Of a stretch of 23,946 bases of DNA, positions 15,023 to 22,773 are shown piece after piece. The notes beneath the pieces were generated by a model that saw only the letters and a list, made by a program, of their open reading frames with translations, was not told the DNA's origin and did not search any database. A program made the translations under genes and the position numbers. The DNA is from an uncultured Lachnospiraceae bacterium (GTDB taxonomy: Bacteria > Bacillota > Clostridia > Lachnospirales > Lachnospiraceae): the NCBI GenBank assembly GCA_910587955.1, contig CAJUNN010000045.1:1-23946 (forward strand), given 5' to 3'. Position 1 is the first letter of the stretch. Each line of letters opens with the position of its first letter.

Positions 15023-15052
15023 ATAGTAGCATATATGCAGATTGCTGGTCAA
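15023..15052 (-). promoter_or_regulatory. Sigma-A promoter upstream of yajC-gpmI-eno
   Basis: On the minus strand, TTGACC (15052-15047), an 18-base spacer and TACTAT (15028-15023), preceded by TGC as an extended -10. It gives a leader of about 75 bases before yajC. Confidence 0.65.
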
Positions 15053-15094
15053 GAGCGTACATGGAATATTTTTGGACTTGCGGCAACGCGCGGT

Positions 15095-16228
15095 TTACGG
15101 ATTCCCTGCCCCCATGCGCTCCAGCTTATCCTTCTTATACGCCTGATAGCGCCCCTCTTCGATGGCCCCCCGGATCTCTGTCATCATGGTATTGTAGAAA
15201 TAGAGGTTGTGCAGCACGCAGAGACGCATTCCCAGCATCTCTTTCGCTTTCAGCAAATGGCGGATATACGCCCTGCTGTAGCGCCGGCAGGCGGGACAGG
15301 AGCACCCCTCCTCAATGGGTCTTTCATCCAGTTCGTACTTGGCATTGAACAGATTGATTTTTCCCAAGTTGGTGTAGAGATGCCCGTGACGGCCGTTCCG
15401 GCTGGGGTAAACGCAGTCAAAGAAATCCACGCCCCGGTCCACAGCCTCCAGGATATTGGCCGGCGTCCCCACTCCCATCAGATAGAGGGGCTTGTCCCCC
15501 GGAAGATGCGGCGCCGTCTCCTCAATGATGTGATACATCTGCTCATGGGTTTCTCCCACGGCCAGGCCGCCGATGGCATAGCCGTCCAGATCAAGCTCCC
15601 GGATCTGCTTGGCATGTTCTACCCGGATATCCGCATAAACGGCTCCCTGGTTGATACCAAAAAGAAGCTGCTCTTTGTTGATGGTATCCGAAAGGCCGTT
15701 CAGCCGTATCATTTCCGCCTGGCAGCGCTTCAGCCACCGGGTAGTCCGGGCCACGGAACGCTCCACATACTCCCGGTCTGCCAGAGCCGGGGCACACTCG
15801 TCAAAAGCCATGGCAATGGTGGAAGCCAGATTGGACTGGATCTGCATACTCTCCTCCGGGCCCATAAAAATCTTCCGCCCATCCACATGAGAGTTGAAAT
15901 ATACGCCTTCCTCCTTGATTTTCCGCAGGGAGGACAGGGAGAATACCTGGAATCCGCCGGAATCCGTGAGAATGGGCTTGTTCCAGGACATAAACCGGTG
16001 AAGGCCGCCCAGTTTCTTCACCACCTGATCCCCCGGGCGCACATGGAGATGATACGTGTTGGACAGCTGTACCTGGGTCCCGATTTCTTCCAGATCCGAG
16101 GTGGCTACGGCTCCTTTGATGGCCGCCGCCGTCCCCACATTCATAAATACCGGGGTCTGTACCGTCCCGTGAACCGTTACAAGTTCTCCCCGCTTTGCAT
16201 TTCCGTCTCTTTTTAATACGCGATACAT
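15095..16228 (-). CDS. tgt: Queuine tRNA-ribosyltransferase (tRNA-guanine transglycosylase)
   Basis: 377 residues, full length. It replaces guanine-34 in tRNAs for Asp, Asn, His and Tyr with preQ1 on the way to queuosine. Active-site Asp89 (TDSGGFQVF) and nucleophile Asp271 (FFDCVYPSRNGRHG) are in place, as are zinc ligands Cys309, Cys311 and Cys314 (CSCPAC) and His340 (VLHNLYFY). The start has AAAGAGG upstream, about 11 bases away. It begins 26 bases after the HEPN gene, with no promoter visible in between, so it may be transcribed from the promoter of the MNT/HEPN pair. queA and secDF, its frequent neighbours, are not present. Confidence 0.97.
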   Translation of the reverse strand: MYRVLKRDGNAKRGELVTVHGTVQTPVFMNVGTAAAIKGAVATSDLEEIGTQVQLSNTYHLHVRPGDQVVKKLGGLHRFMSWNKPILTDSGGFQVFSLSSLRKIKEEGVYFNSHVDGRKIFMGPEESMQIQSNLASTIAMAFDECAPALADREYVERSVARTTRWLKRCQAEMIRLNGLSDTINKEQLLFGINQGAVYADIRVEHAKQIRELDLDGYAIGGLAVGETHEQMYHIIEETAPHLPGDKPLYLMGVGTPANILEAVDRGVDFFDCVYPSRNGRHGHLYTNLGKINLFNAKYELDERPIEEGCSCPACRRYSRAYIRHLLKAKEMLGMRLCVLHNLYFYNTMMTEIRGAIEEGRYQAYKKDKLERMGAGNP

Positions 16229-16254
16229 CTTATTTTAATCCTCTTTCTTTTCTT

Positions 16255-16665
16255 TCATCTGTCTTTCTCCGTCTGCTGCAGCCAGTTGTCCTCAATTTCT
16301 TTTTTCAAATCTGCAAACATGGAAAAATAAACGTTCTTAGTCTGCCTCACAATATCAATGGCAACCGCCTGATGATACGCATGGGCCACATTATTTCTCG
16401 CTGCCAGGGCTTCCATCCACAAATCTTCCTCCAAAAAGAGCCCGGCCTGGTAAGCGGATTTGAGAATCTGGCGGGGCGATCCTGTCTTTGCCTCTGCCAC
16501 ACCATTTTCCTCCAAAAGTTCTTTCATCAGCTTCCAGGACTGTTCAAAACAAATTTCATACAAAGCAACCAACCCGGTCAGCACCACATTGTTATAAGGC
16601 TCTTCGTAGGAAAAGACATCCTTCAGATTCCGAAATGCGGCGCAAAAGTTATCATACTTTTTCAT
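16255..16665 (-). CDS. HEPN-domain protein, HI0074 / nucleotidyltransferase substrate-binding family
   Basis: 136 residues, all helical. The family signature GSPRQILKSAYQAGLF is followed by LAARNNVAHAY, which contains the HEPN motif RX4HXY (Arg90, His95, Tyr97). In HepT toxins this motif forms the RNase site, and the tyrosine is the target of AMPylation by the partner MntA. HI0074-type proteins were first described as substrate-binding partners of minimal nucleotidyltransferases, so an RNase toxin is a probable but unproven role. It overlaps the upstream MNT gene by 14 bases, so the two are coupled. No membrane helix or signal peptide. Confidence 0.88.
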   Translation of the reverse strand: MKKYDNFCAAFRNLKDVFSYEEPYNNVVLTGLVALYEICFEQSWKLMKELLEENGVAEAKTGSPRQILKSAYQAGLFLEEDLWMEALAARNNVAHAYHQAVAIDIVRQTKNVYFSMFADLKKEIEDNWLQQTEKDR

Positions 16666-16948
16666 AGAGCACTTTTCCCTCCTTTTCTATGGATTCCAAA
16701 AGCTCTTCCATTACAGGCTTATCCAGGTTCACCACATCATAAAACAGCAGGGTAGAAGTTTCTTCCTCCACATCCAGAGAAAAGCGGACCACATCTCCGC
16801 CGCTGGCCGCCAGATCAATATCGCTGGTTTTCTTATAATCTCCCCTGGCTCTGGAGCCGAACAGAATTACCCGGTCCAGACGGTATTTCTCTGCCAGCGC
16901 GCAAATCTCTTCCAGCACCTTCTCCCGTATTCCCGTGCCCTGAAGCAT
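16652..16948 (-). CDS. Minimal nucleotidyltransferase (MNT), HI0073/MntA-like antitoxin
   Basis: 98 residues. The catalytic motif is GS-X10-DXD: Gly31-Ser32, then Asp43 and Asp45 (GSRARGDYKKTSDIDLA), exactly the MntA pattern, with a likely third acidic residue in the LLFYDVVNLD strand. In characterised pairs this enzyme AMPylates the HEPN partner to silence it. The start at 16948 is chosen because AAAGGAGG lies eight bases upstream and because the consensus promoter at 16980-17008 overlaps any longer reading. It is the first gene of the MNT-HEPN pair. Confidence 0.88.
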   Translation of the reverse strand: MLQGTGIREKVLEEICALAEKYRLDRVILFGSRARGDYKKTSDIDLAASGGDVVRFSLDVEEETSTLLFYDVVNLDKPVMEELLESIEKEGKVLYEKV

Positions 16949-16979
16949 CTGCATGACCTCCTTTTCGATTCTGTTCACT

Positions 16980-17008
16980 ATCATAACGGACTTTCCGCGA
17001 TTCGTCAA
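16980..17008 (-). promoter_or_regulatory. Sigma-A promoter of the MNT-HEPN(-tgt) unit
   Basis: On the minus strand, TTGACG (17008-17003), a 17-base spacer and TATGAT (16985-16980). It sits between the WYL regulator stop and the MNT start and would give a short leader carrying AAAGGAGG. Confidence 0.75.
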
Positions 17009-17017
17009 ACCTTCTGT

Positions 17018-17956
17018 TCAAAATAAAGTGCCGTATACGGCAGCTACGCTCTGTATTCTCTGTTTCATTTTTGTGCGCACATGTGGAGGCCCCAGGCACT
17101 CGCATTTATCTCCGAAGCTAAGGAGAATATCATAGTAATACTCGTTTTCAACGAAAGGAAAATCAACCAGGTAATGGTCATCACCGTCCGGCATAAAGCG
17201 GTCGCAGGTACAAAATTCAAGCACCCGGTCCAGCACGGATTTGTGAATGCGTATTTTGATTTCTGTCTGCATGGTTTCTATGATTTTGTCAAAATCCAAA
17301 ACCGGTTTTTCATATTCCCGGGGAGCAAAGGTTTCCTGCTTCATCTTGAGATCTGACATGCGGGACAGGCGGAACAGGCGGTAATCCCTTCTAGCAAGGC
17401 AGTACCCGTAAAGATACCAGTGACTGCCTTTCAGCACAAGCTGGTACGGCTCAACCGTCCGCACGGTTTTATTTCCATGGTGCGCGATGTATGCAAAGGA
17501 AAGCAGCCTGTAATCTTCCAAAGCGGCTTTCATCGTTTGCAGGTATGGCTGGATATTTTGATTGCCTGACCATGAGCTTACGTCTATGCAGATTTGATTT
17601 GTCTTGATTTCAATGTCTTCCGCTCTGTCTGCAGGAATAAAGCTCTTGATTTTTGCAAGAACATTGGCAAGCTCATCATTTCGTACCATATGAGAAAGGT
17701 TGGAAAGCCCCAGCAAGATTGCAGAAAGATCCGCATCCGAAAACACATTTTTGTCTATTTTATACTCCGGCATAATTTCAAAGCCGCCTCCGGTTCCCGA
17801 TATGGAGCGAATCGGAATCCCTGCCATATTGATTGTATCCATATCACGATAGATTGTGCGGGGCGAAACTTCAAACATATCTGCCAGTTCCCGTGCACCG
17901 ATACGCTCCTTATTGAGGAGCGTCACAATAATGCTAACAAGCCTGTCAACTTTCAT
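17018..17956 (-). CDS. HTH/WYL-domain transcriptional regulator (YafY family)
   Basis: 312 residues. An N-terminal winged helix at about residues 1-60 (RLVSIIVTLLNKERIGARELADMFEVSPRTIYRDMDTIN) is of the DeoR/HTH_11 type. A WYL domain spans about 135-215 (LSFAYIAHHGNKTVRTVEPYQLVLKGSHWYLYGYC, then RLFRLSRMSDL), and a C-terminal WCX-like region follows. WYL domains are thought to sense ligands, often nucleotides or nucleic acid. The start at 17956 has AAGGCGG upstream; the open frame reaches 18016 but would run over the promoter. It is divergent from the DJ-1/PfpI gene, which it probably regulates. Confidence 0.92.
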   Translation of the reverse strand: MKVDRLVSIIVTLLNKERIGARELADMFEVSPRTIYRDMDTINMAGIPIRSISGTGGGFEIMPEYKIDKNVFSDADLSAILLGLSNLSHMVRNDELANVLAKIKSFIPADRAEDIEIKTNQICIDVSSWSGNQNIQPYLQTMKAALEDYRLLSFAYIAHHGNKTVRTVEPYQLVLKGSHWYLYGYCLARRDYRLFRLSRMSDLKMKQETFAPREYEKPVLDFDKIIETMQTEIKIRIHKSVLDRVLEFCTCDRFMPDGDDHYLVDFPFVENEYYYDILLSFGDKCECLGPPHVRTKMKQRIQSVAAVYGTLF

Positions 17957-17987
17957 TTGGTAACCGCCTTTTAAAAATCCTTTTTTC

Positions 17988-18016
17988 ATTATAGATTGTT
18001 GCCATACTCCTGTCAA
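17988..18016 (-). promoter_or_regulatory. Consensus sigma-A promoter of the WYL regulator
   Basis: On the minus strand, a perfect TTGACA (18016-18011), a 17-base spacer and a perfect TATAAT (17993-17988). Such a full-consensus promoter would normally need repression, which fits autoregulation by the encoded protein. Confidence 0.88.
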
Positions 18017-18024
18017 CGATTGGC

Positions 18025-18033
18025 TGGTACAAT
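18025..18033 (+). promoter_or_regulatory. Candidate extended -10 promoter of the DJ-1/PfpI gene
   Basis: TGG followed by TACAAT is an extended -10 box about 67 bases before the gene. There is no good -35. It lies within 10 bases of the divergent promoter's -35 box, so one bound regulator could control both. Confidence 0.4.
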
Positions 18034-18100
18034 GAAAAAAGCTGCTCTCTTGTCCACTGAGGGTAACAGCGCAGCAAAAAAATAAGAATGGAGGAAAGAT

Positions 18101-18733
18101 ATGTTTACAGTTTACGTTTACACACTTGATACTTTAGCAGATTGGGAATTGGGGTATGTTGCCGCGGAGCTAAATTCGAAGCGTTTTTTCAAAAAAGACG
18201 CGCCGGATGTATCCGTCAAAACGGTCAGCGTCTCAAAAGATCCCGTGAAGACAATGGGCGGCTTAACCATCATTCCGGATTGTGTTTTAAGCGATATTGC
18301 GGCAACTGAAAAAAGCGTATTGGTGCTGCCCGGCGCAAACACCTGGAACGCTCCGGAACATGGTGCTGTCATGGAAAAAGCCAAGAGACTTCTTTCAGCA
18401 GGCGCTACGGTCTGTGCTATCTGCGGCGCCACCGCTGCACTGGCAAACGCCGGCCTGCTGGATCAGCGCCCGCACACCAGCAACGGGATGGGATACCTTG
18501 AAATGTGTTCTCCCCGTTACAAAGGACAGCCGTTCTATGTTGATAAACCATCTGTCGCAGATCGCAACCTGATTACCGCAAGCTCCACCGGAGCTTTGCT
18601 ATGGGCAAAACAAATCATTGAGCGGTTGGAAGTCTTCCGGCCCGACACGCTGGAAGCCTGGTATCACTATTTCAGCAGCGGCAAGGAGCAGCATTTCTTT
18701 GCTCTCATGCAGACCTTGCAGACAGGCAAATGA
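18101..18733 (+). CDS. DJ-1/PfpI family protein (type 1 glutamine amidotransferase-like)
   Basis: 210 residues with the DJ-1/PfpI fold. It begins with a short strand and loop (MFTVYVYTLDTLADWELGYV), has VLVLPGANTW near residues 75-84 and the nucleophile elbow AICGATAAL, with the cysteine near 109. The family includes chaperones, glyoxalases, proteases and amidotransferases, so the reaction cannot be fixed from sequence. The start has GGAGG eight bases upstream. It is paired head-to-head with a WYL regulator, a common arrangement in Firmicutes and suggestive of a stress-responsive unit. It is followed by a terminator at 18781. Confidence 0.88.
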   Translation: MFTVYVYTLDTLADWELGYVAAELNSKRFFKKDAPDVSVKTVSVSKDPVKTMGGLTIIPDCVLSDIAATEKSVLVLPGANTWNAPEHGAVMEKAKRLLSAGATVCAICGATAALANAGLLDQRPHTSNGMGYLEMCSPRYKGQPFYVDKPSVADRNLITASSTGALLWAKQIIERLEVFRPDTLEAWYHYFSSGKEQHFFALMQTLQTGK

Positions 18734-18780
18734 GAGGCCTTCTGTCTCTGCTCAGATACCCTCCGTTAGCCGGCAGAAAA

Positions 18781-18817
18781 AAAGACGGGTAAAAAGCAGC
18801 CGCTCCTACCCGTCTTT
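18781..18817. terminator. Bidirectional terminator of the spoIIIA operon and DJ-1/PfpI gene
   Basis: Perfect 11-bp stem AAAGACGGGTA/TACCCGTCTTT with a 15-base loop. The minus-strand tail continues to seven T residues, ending the spoIIIA transcript; the plus-strand tail is CTTTCTCT for the DJ-1/PfpI gene. Confidence 0.9.
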
Positions 18818-18850
18818 CTCTATCAATTCTTTTTTGGCTTTCGCAAGTCT

Positions 18851-19519
18851 TCACTCCGCTGCTGCCATGGGCGTAATCACAATGTTTTCCCCGGAAATTC
18901 CGGTTTTCCGCTTTACGATATCCTCAATCTGCGCCCGGCCCGCATCGTCCACTTCCGCCATATTGACCACCACGTCCGCTTTTCCGTCGGTAATGCTGAC
19001 TACCACATCCTCGAAACCTTTGGCCTGGAGAAGAATCTCGGCCGCCGACTCCCGCTCTGCAATGTCTGTCAAGGCGATCATGCTGTTGATGGCATCCTGC
19101 TTCTGGGCGTCGGAAATATTGGTGTTGTTGATCACTTCCAGAAGAATTTCCTTATTCTTGGAGCGGAGCTGCTCCCTGGTCACCTTCGCCTCGGAGGAGA
19201 AGCCCACACCCGCACTGGAGCTTGCCATCACGGCCTCGCCCGGATTTTCGTCTTCTCCCAGTTCCGCCACGTCTGCATCCAGGCTTGCAATATCTCCGTC
19301 GGCAAACTGAAGCTCTTCCAATCCGCTGGCAGCGTAAAGATCTTCCGCTGAGAGATCCAGGGCCAGATCCTTTTCATCTTCTGTGGACGCTTTTCCCGAA
19401 TTGGCTGTCACTTTCGCGGAATCCAGCTTGCTGCCGGAATAATTTAAGTACCCCGCCACTGCAATCATGATCGCCAATGCGGTAATTATCATCTGGTTTT
19501 TCTTAAATATGTTTTTCAC
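18851..19519 (-). CDS. spoIIIAH: Stage III sporulation protein AH
   Basis: 222 residues. One membrane helix lies at about residues 10-27, followed by a low-complexity acidic region (residues 45-95) and a C-terminal YscJ/FliF-like ring-building domain (KVTREQLRSKNKEILLEVINN to ENIVITPM). From the mother cell, SpoIIIAH binds forespore SpoIIQ across the engulfing membranes to form the channel. It starts with GTG at 19519, overlapping the spoIIIAG stop as GTGA, with GGAGG upstream. It is the last gene of the operon. Confidence 0.95.
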   Translation of the reverse strand: MKNIFKKNQMIITALAIMIAVAGYLNYSGSKLDSAKVTANSGKASTEDEKDLALDLSAEDLYAASGLEELQFADGDIASLDADVAELGEDENPGEAVMASSSAGVGFSSEAKVTREQLRSKNKEILLEVINNTNISDAQKQDAINSMIALTDIAERESAAEILLQAKGFEDVVVSITDGKADVVVNMAEVDDAGRAQIEDIVKRKTGISGENIVITPMAAAE

Positions 19520-20073
19520 TTTGAACCCTCCATCTTCATTATTTTTATTTTATGTGCCTCCACGGGAAATAATGCCTGAACTGCCTCCAGAATATTCTGT
19601 TTCACCGAAGCATTCCCGCCTCCCCGGGCAATGACAATCACGCCCTCCACCTCTGGTTCCAGTTCTTTCACCACATAGGGTGTCCGCTCCCCGCTTTCTT
19701 CCCGGTAAACGGTTGTCTCCGAACGGCTCACCTCCTGGGTCTGCCTGGTCCCTCCGCCGGCATCCGCTTCCTCCACTGTCTGGCTGGAGGAGGGGCGGTC
19801 TTTTTCCACAATCTTCTCCCAGGAAGACTTTAAGGTAATCATAACCTCAACTTCCCCCACGCCCTCCACCTTCTCTAAGGCCTCCTTTAAGCGTTCTTCC
19901 TGCCTCTTTTCATAGGAATCCGGCTCCTGCCCTGTCGCTGTCTTCAATTCTTCTGCCGGATCGCCCCCGGAATCCGGGGGAGCCTTTTTCTTTCCTCCGT
20001 CCGTTGGGATGGCAATCACCACCAGCAGGATCCCCGATAAGAGAAGGATCAGAAGCTGATCCTTTCCCGGCAT
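19516..20073 (-). CDS. spoIIIAG: Stage III sporulation protein AG
   Basis: 185 residues. A membrane helix at about residues 8-26 (LLILLLSGILLVVIAIP) is followed by a charged linker and a ring-building domain with LEKVEGVGEVEVMITLKSS and a C-terminal GVIVIARGGGNASVKQNILEAVQALF. SpoIIIAG forms a large ring in the mother-cell membrane. The start at 20073 lies one base after the spoIIIAF stop, with GGAAGAAGA inside that gene as the likely binding site. The frame is open upstream to 20289, but that part is spoIIIAF sequence out of frame. Confidence 0.94.
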   Translation of the reverse strand: MPGKDQLLILLLSGILLVVIAIPTDGGKKKAPPDSGGDPAEELKTATGQEPDSYEKRQEERLKEALEKVEGVGEVEVMITLKSSWEKIVEKDRPSSSQTVEEADAGGGTRQTQEVSRSETTVYREESGERTPYVVKELEPEVEGVIVIARGGGNASVKQNILEAVQALFPVEAHKIKIMKMEGSK

Positions 20074-20074
20074 C

Positions 20075-20473
20075 TTAATCTTCTTCCGGTTCTCCGATTG
20101 TAACCTGGATTTCAGGAATTCCAATGTCTTCTCCTTTCCGGGGAGGCTCTTCCTGCTCCGCATCATCCCCCTGTCCGATTTCTTCCAGACTCTCTTCCAC
20201 CCGCCTTTGATACTCTTCCTCCAGGGCTTTCTGTTTTTCACGGAACTTAAGGAGCTCCGAATCAAAAGTCTGGCGGGTATAAGTGTCATCCAGACGGCCG
20301 CTCAGTCCGGTCATTTTAAGAGCAGGAGAAATAACCAGGATGATCAGCACCACCCCCATAAAAAACTGCAGGTATTTTTTCTGGCTTTTCTCCGGCAGCA
20401 CATGAAGAACCACCGTCATCAGCAAGGTATAAAAGGCGATATCCCGGATCCATCCGTAAAGCAATTCTTTCAT
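20075..20473 (-). CDS. spoIIIAF: Stage III sporulation protein AF
   Basis: 132 residues, shorter than many homologues (about 200). Two membrane helices lie at about residues 9-26 and 34-52, with the family pattern IRDIAFYTLLMTVVLHVLPEKSQKKYLQFFMGVVLIILVISP. A coiled-coil, acidic C-terminal region follows (LKFREKQKALEEEYQRRVEESLEE). The reduced C-terminal domain is worth noting; the following gene remains intact and coupled. Confidence 0.93.
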   Translation of the reverse strand: MKELLYGWIRDIAFYTLLMTVVLHVLPEKSQKKYLQFFMGVVLIILVISPALKMTGLSGRLDDTYTRQTFDSELLKFREKQKALEEEYQRRVEESLEEIGQGDDAEQEEPPRKGEDIGIPEIQVTIGEPEED

Positions 20474-20485
20474 TACGACTCCTTT

Positions 20486-21613
20486 TTAAGTTCCTCCCAC
20501 AGACACCGCCACCACAACGATGGTCAGCATAAAGAGGACTGCCACGGTAAACACCACCCGGAAGAGCAGCTTAATCCCGTCGCCCACCCCGGCCACACAG
20601 CCTACCATCCGCTTATCAGACACTGGCTGGATAATGGCCGCCGCCAGCTCCAGAATCAAAACCAGGGTTCCCAGCTTCAGAAGAGGGGCCATGCACAGGA
20701 GGACAATCACAATCAGGCCAGCCGCCCCGATCCCGTTTTTGATGAGAACCGCAGAGCCCAGAATGGTATCTGTCACGGCCCCGGCTGCATTTCCGATTCC
20801 CGGTATCAGCTCCGCCGCCCGGCTGAATATGCCCCCTTTCAGGGAATCAATGGCAGGATGGATGATGCCCTGCACCGCATTAAATCCCACCACCACTGCC
20901 AGCAGGGATTTTAAAATCCAGCCCACCGCTTTGGCCGACATTTCCGACATCTGGGACAGGTATTCTTCCCCGGTCATATGGTTGATAAAAACCAGCATCA
21001 CATGAACCTGAATCAAAGCCATCAGCCCATGGCCGATGAGCCACTGGATCAGATAAATCAGCCCCAGTAGAAACTCATAGAAGGCTGCCGCCGTGGACAC
21101 GCCCGCAGACATGGTAACGGCCAGAAAATAAGCCGGGATCAAAGCCCGCATAAATTCCTGAGTCTCTTCCAACACGGACCGGGCCAGATCCTGGGCTCCG
21201 GAAAACACCTGCAGAAGAATGAGAAAGAGGAGCATATACGTGATTTCAAAACTGACCTGGGCGATCTGCTGGTTCTGGAAAATATTTGAAAAATTGGTCA
21301 AAAGCGCCGCCGCAATCCCCAGAACCAGAATGGACAAAAGTATCTGCTTCTCCTGCTTCCAGTTCTCACCAAACTGTCCCAGAAGGGCTGTCAAAAAGCC
21401 CTCCAGCGTAAAAATTTCTTCTCCCTGAATCAAATCCATCACCGCATCCCGGAACCGGAATTCCTCCTCCAGAATCTCATCCACCGATTCCTGGATCTCC
21501 TCAAAGTCCAGCTCCTCTGTCATAGGCAGTCCCTCCGCCCGGGCTTTTACAGACGGCAGTGCGGGCAGAACAAAAGCCAGAAGAAGGAGAACCCTCCACT
21601 TTCCCGCCCTCAT
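20486..21613 (-). CDS. spoIIIAE: Stage III sporulation protein AE
   Basis: 375 residues. A predicted signal peptide at about 1-26 (VLLLLAFVLPALPSVKARA) is followed by an acidic region (residues 30-70) and about eight membrane helices to the C-terminus. Conserved features include LIPGIGNAAGAVTDTILGSAVLIKNGIG and the PVSDKRMVGC motif. It is the most conserved polytopic membrane component of the SpoIIIA complex, permease-like, and essential for late forespore gene expression in Bacillus subtilis. It overlaps the spoIIIAD stop by ATGA. Confidence 0.96.
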   Translation of the reverse strand: MRAGKWRVLLLLAFVLPALPSVKARAEGLPMTEELDFEEIQESVDEILEEEFRFRDAVMDLIQGEEIFTLEGFLTALLGQFGENWKQEKQILLSILVLGIAAALLTNFSNIFQNQQIAQVSFEITYMLLFLILLQVFSGAQDLARSVLEETQEFMRALIPAYFLAVTMSAGVSTAAAFYEFLLGLIYLIQWLIGHGLMALIQVHVMLVFINHMTGEEYLSQMSEMSAKAVGWILKSLLAVVVGFNAVQGIIHPAIDSLKGGIFSRAAELIPGIGNAAGAVTDTILGSAVLIKNGIGAAGLIVIVLLCMAPLLKLGTLVLILELAAAIIQPVSDKRMVGCVAGVGDGIKLLFRVVFTVAVLFMLTIVVVAVSVGGT

Positions 21614-21993
21614 CCGGCCAAAAACCCCTGGATGGTATCCATAAGAGCCGTGATAATCGGCATGCTGACTGCCAGGATAGAAAGCTTGCTGAATACCCCA
21701 ATCTGCCCGGCTATGGTAGAATATCCGGCGTCCTTGCAGATATCCGAGGCAAACTCTGAGATATAAGTAATGCCGATGATTTTCAGCAGCACCTGGATAT
21801 AAGCCGTCTGCACGGAAATAGAGTTTTGAATCAGCTTCACACTCTCCACCACTACTTCCAGCCTTCCCACTGCCAGAATCAGAAGAAGCACACTGGTAGC
21901 AATGCTGAGATATACGGCAAATTCCGGCTTGCTCCCCTTAAGCTGCAGGGCCAGAAACACTCCCACAATGCCTATCATGGCCGCCTTTATCAT
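21610..21993 (-). CDS. spoIIIAD: Stage III sporulation protein AD
   Basis: 127 residues with three to four membrane helices. Family motifs include ALQLKGSKPEFAVYLSIATSVLLL and LLKIIGITYISEFASDICKDAGYSTIAGQIG. Related to SpoIIIAC, which it follows by 36 bases. It is thought to form part of the membrane base of the SpoIIIA channel. GAAAGGGGGA lies upstream of ATG 21993. Confidence 0.95.
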   Translation of the reverse strand: MIKAAMIGIVGVFLALQLKGSKPEFAVYLSIATSVLLLILAVGRLEVVVESVKLIQNSISVQTAYIQVLLKIIGITYISEFASDICKDAGYSTIAGQIGVFSKLSILAVSMPIITALMDTIQGFLAG

Positions 21994-22029
21994 AACCGCT
22001 CCCCCTTTCTCAGCCGTTTCCCTTTCAAA

Positions 22030-22224
22030 CTATAAGGCAAACAGCTGCTGCATGGTTGTAAACAGATCAAAAATATAGGGCAGAATCCAGAGCAGCACCA
22101 GCACCAGCCCCGCCAGGCTGGTCAAAAATGCCTGCTCTTCCCGGCCGCTGTGCTTCAGCACCTGGCTTAAGACCGATACCAGGATTCCCACCGCCGCTAT
22201 TTTAAATATGAGATTAACGCTCAT
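22030..22224 (-). CDS. spoIIIAC: Stage III sporulation protein AC
   Basis: 64 residues, the normal size, with two membrane helices at about residues 4-22 and 34-52 separated by the conserved KHSGREEQAFLTSLAG loop. It is a small partner of SpoIIIAD in the SpoIIIA membrane complex. It lies 30 bases after spoIIIAB with AGGGGAAC upstream of the start. Confidence 0.95.
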   Translation of the reverse strand: MSVNLIFKIAAVGILVSVLSQVLKHSGREEQAFLTSLAGLVLVLLWILPYIFDLFTTMQQLFAL

Positions 22225-22254
22225 GGTTCCCCTTTCTCTCCCTTAAGGTTCCGT

Positions 22255-22773
22255 TTAAAGCAGCAGGATCACCAGGAAAATGCCTCCCGCCACCCCAAGG
22301 CTCTGGTACAGCTTCTGTTTGCCCGTCAGGGATTCCTGGGCATCCCGGATCCGGATCTCCAGCTGCTCCAGATAAAGCTCAATGGAGGATAGCTGCATTT
22401 CCAGGTCCAGATATCCCAGGCTTTCACCCAGGACTCCCAGCTGTTCCCGGTCCTCCCGTTTCAGCTTCGTACCTGCGAGCCCTTTTTGAATCTGATCTCT
22501 CCAGAGCTCCCCGAAGGTTCTGCCGTCCAAATTCTCCATCTCCTCCGCCGTCCGTTTCAAAAATAGGCTGAAAGGCTCCGGCATGCGGACGGAGATAGCC
22601 AAAAAAGCTTCCTCCAGGGGTGTTTTCGTATATTTAATCTCCCCCCGCAGCATATAGAGCATCTGCTTTAAGAGACGCAGCTCCATGCAATACCGCTTGA
22701 CATCCACACTGCAGCTAATGCCAATCCCCCCGGCAGAAACAATAATCATCAGCGCACCTGCCAGTTTCAGCAT
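22255..22773 (-). CDS. spoIIIAB: Stage III sporulation protein AB
   Basis: 172 residues. An N-terminal membrane helix (residues 4-20) and a C-terminal hydrophobic stretch (GVAGGIFLVILLL) frame a helical cytoplasmic domain resembling GspF/PilC-type platform proteins: MLYMLRGEIKYTKTPLEEAF, LGESLGYLD and QLEIRIRDAQESLTGKQKLYQSLG. It is probably the platform that links the SpoIIIAA ATPase to the channel. It overlaps the end of spoIIIAA by seven bases. Confidence 0.95.
   Translation of the reverse strand: MLKLAGALMIIVSAGGIGISCSVDVKRYCMELRLLKQMLYMLRGEIKYTKTPLEEAFLAISVRMPEPFSLFLKRTAEEMENLDGRTFGELWRDQIQKGLAGTKLKREDREQLGVLGESLGYLDLEMQLSSIELYLEQLEIRIRDAQESLTGKQKLYQSLGVAGGIFLVILLL

Noticed and set aside
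14987..16216. 409-codon plus-strand open frame
   Set aside because: Antisense to tgt, which has all catalytic and zinc-binding residues.
18034..18100. Structured leader of the DJ-1/PfpI gene
   Set aside because: Only a weak GCTG/CAGC pairing across about 35 bases; no convincing fold.
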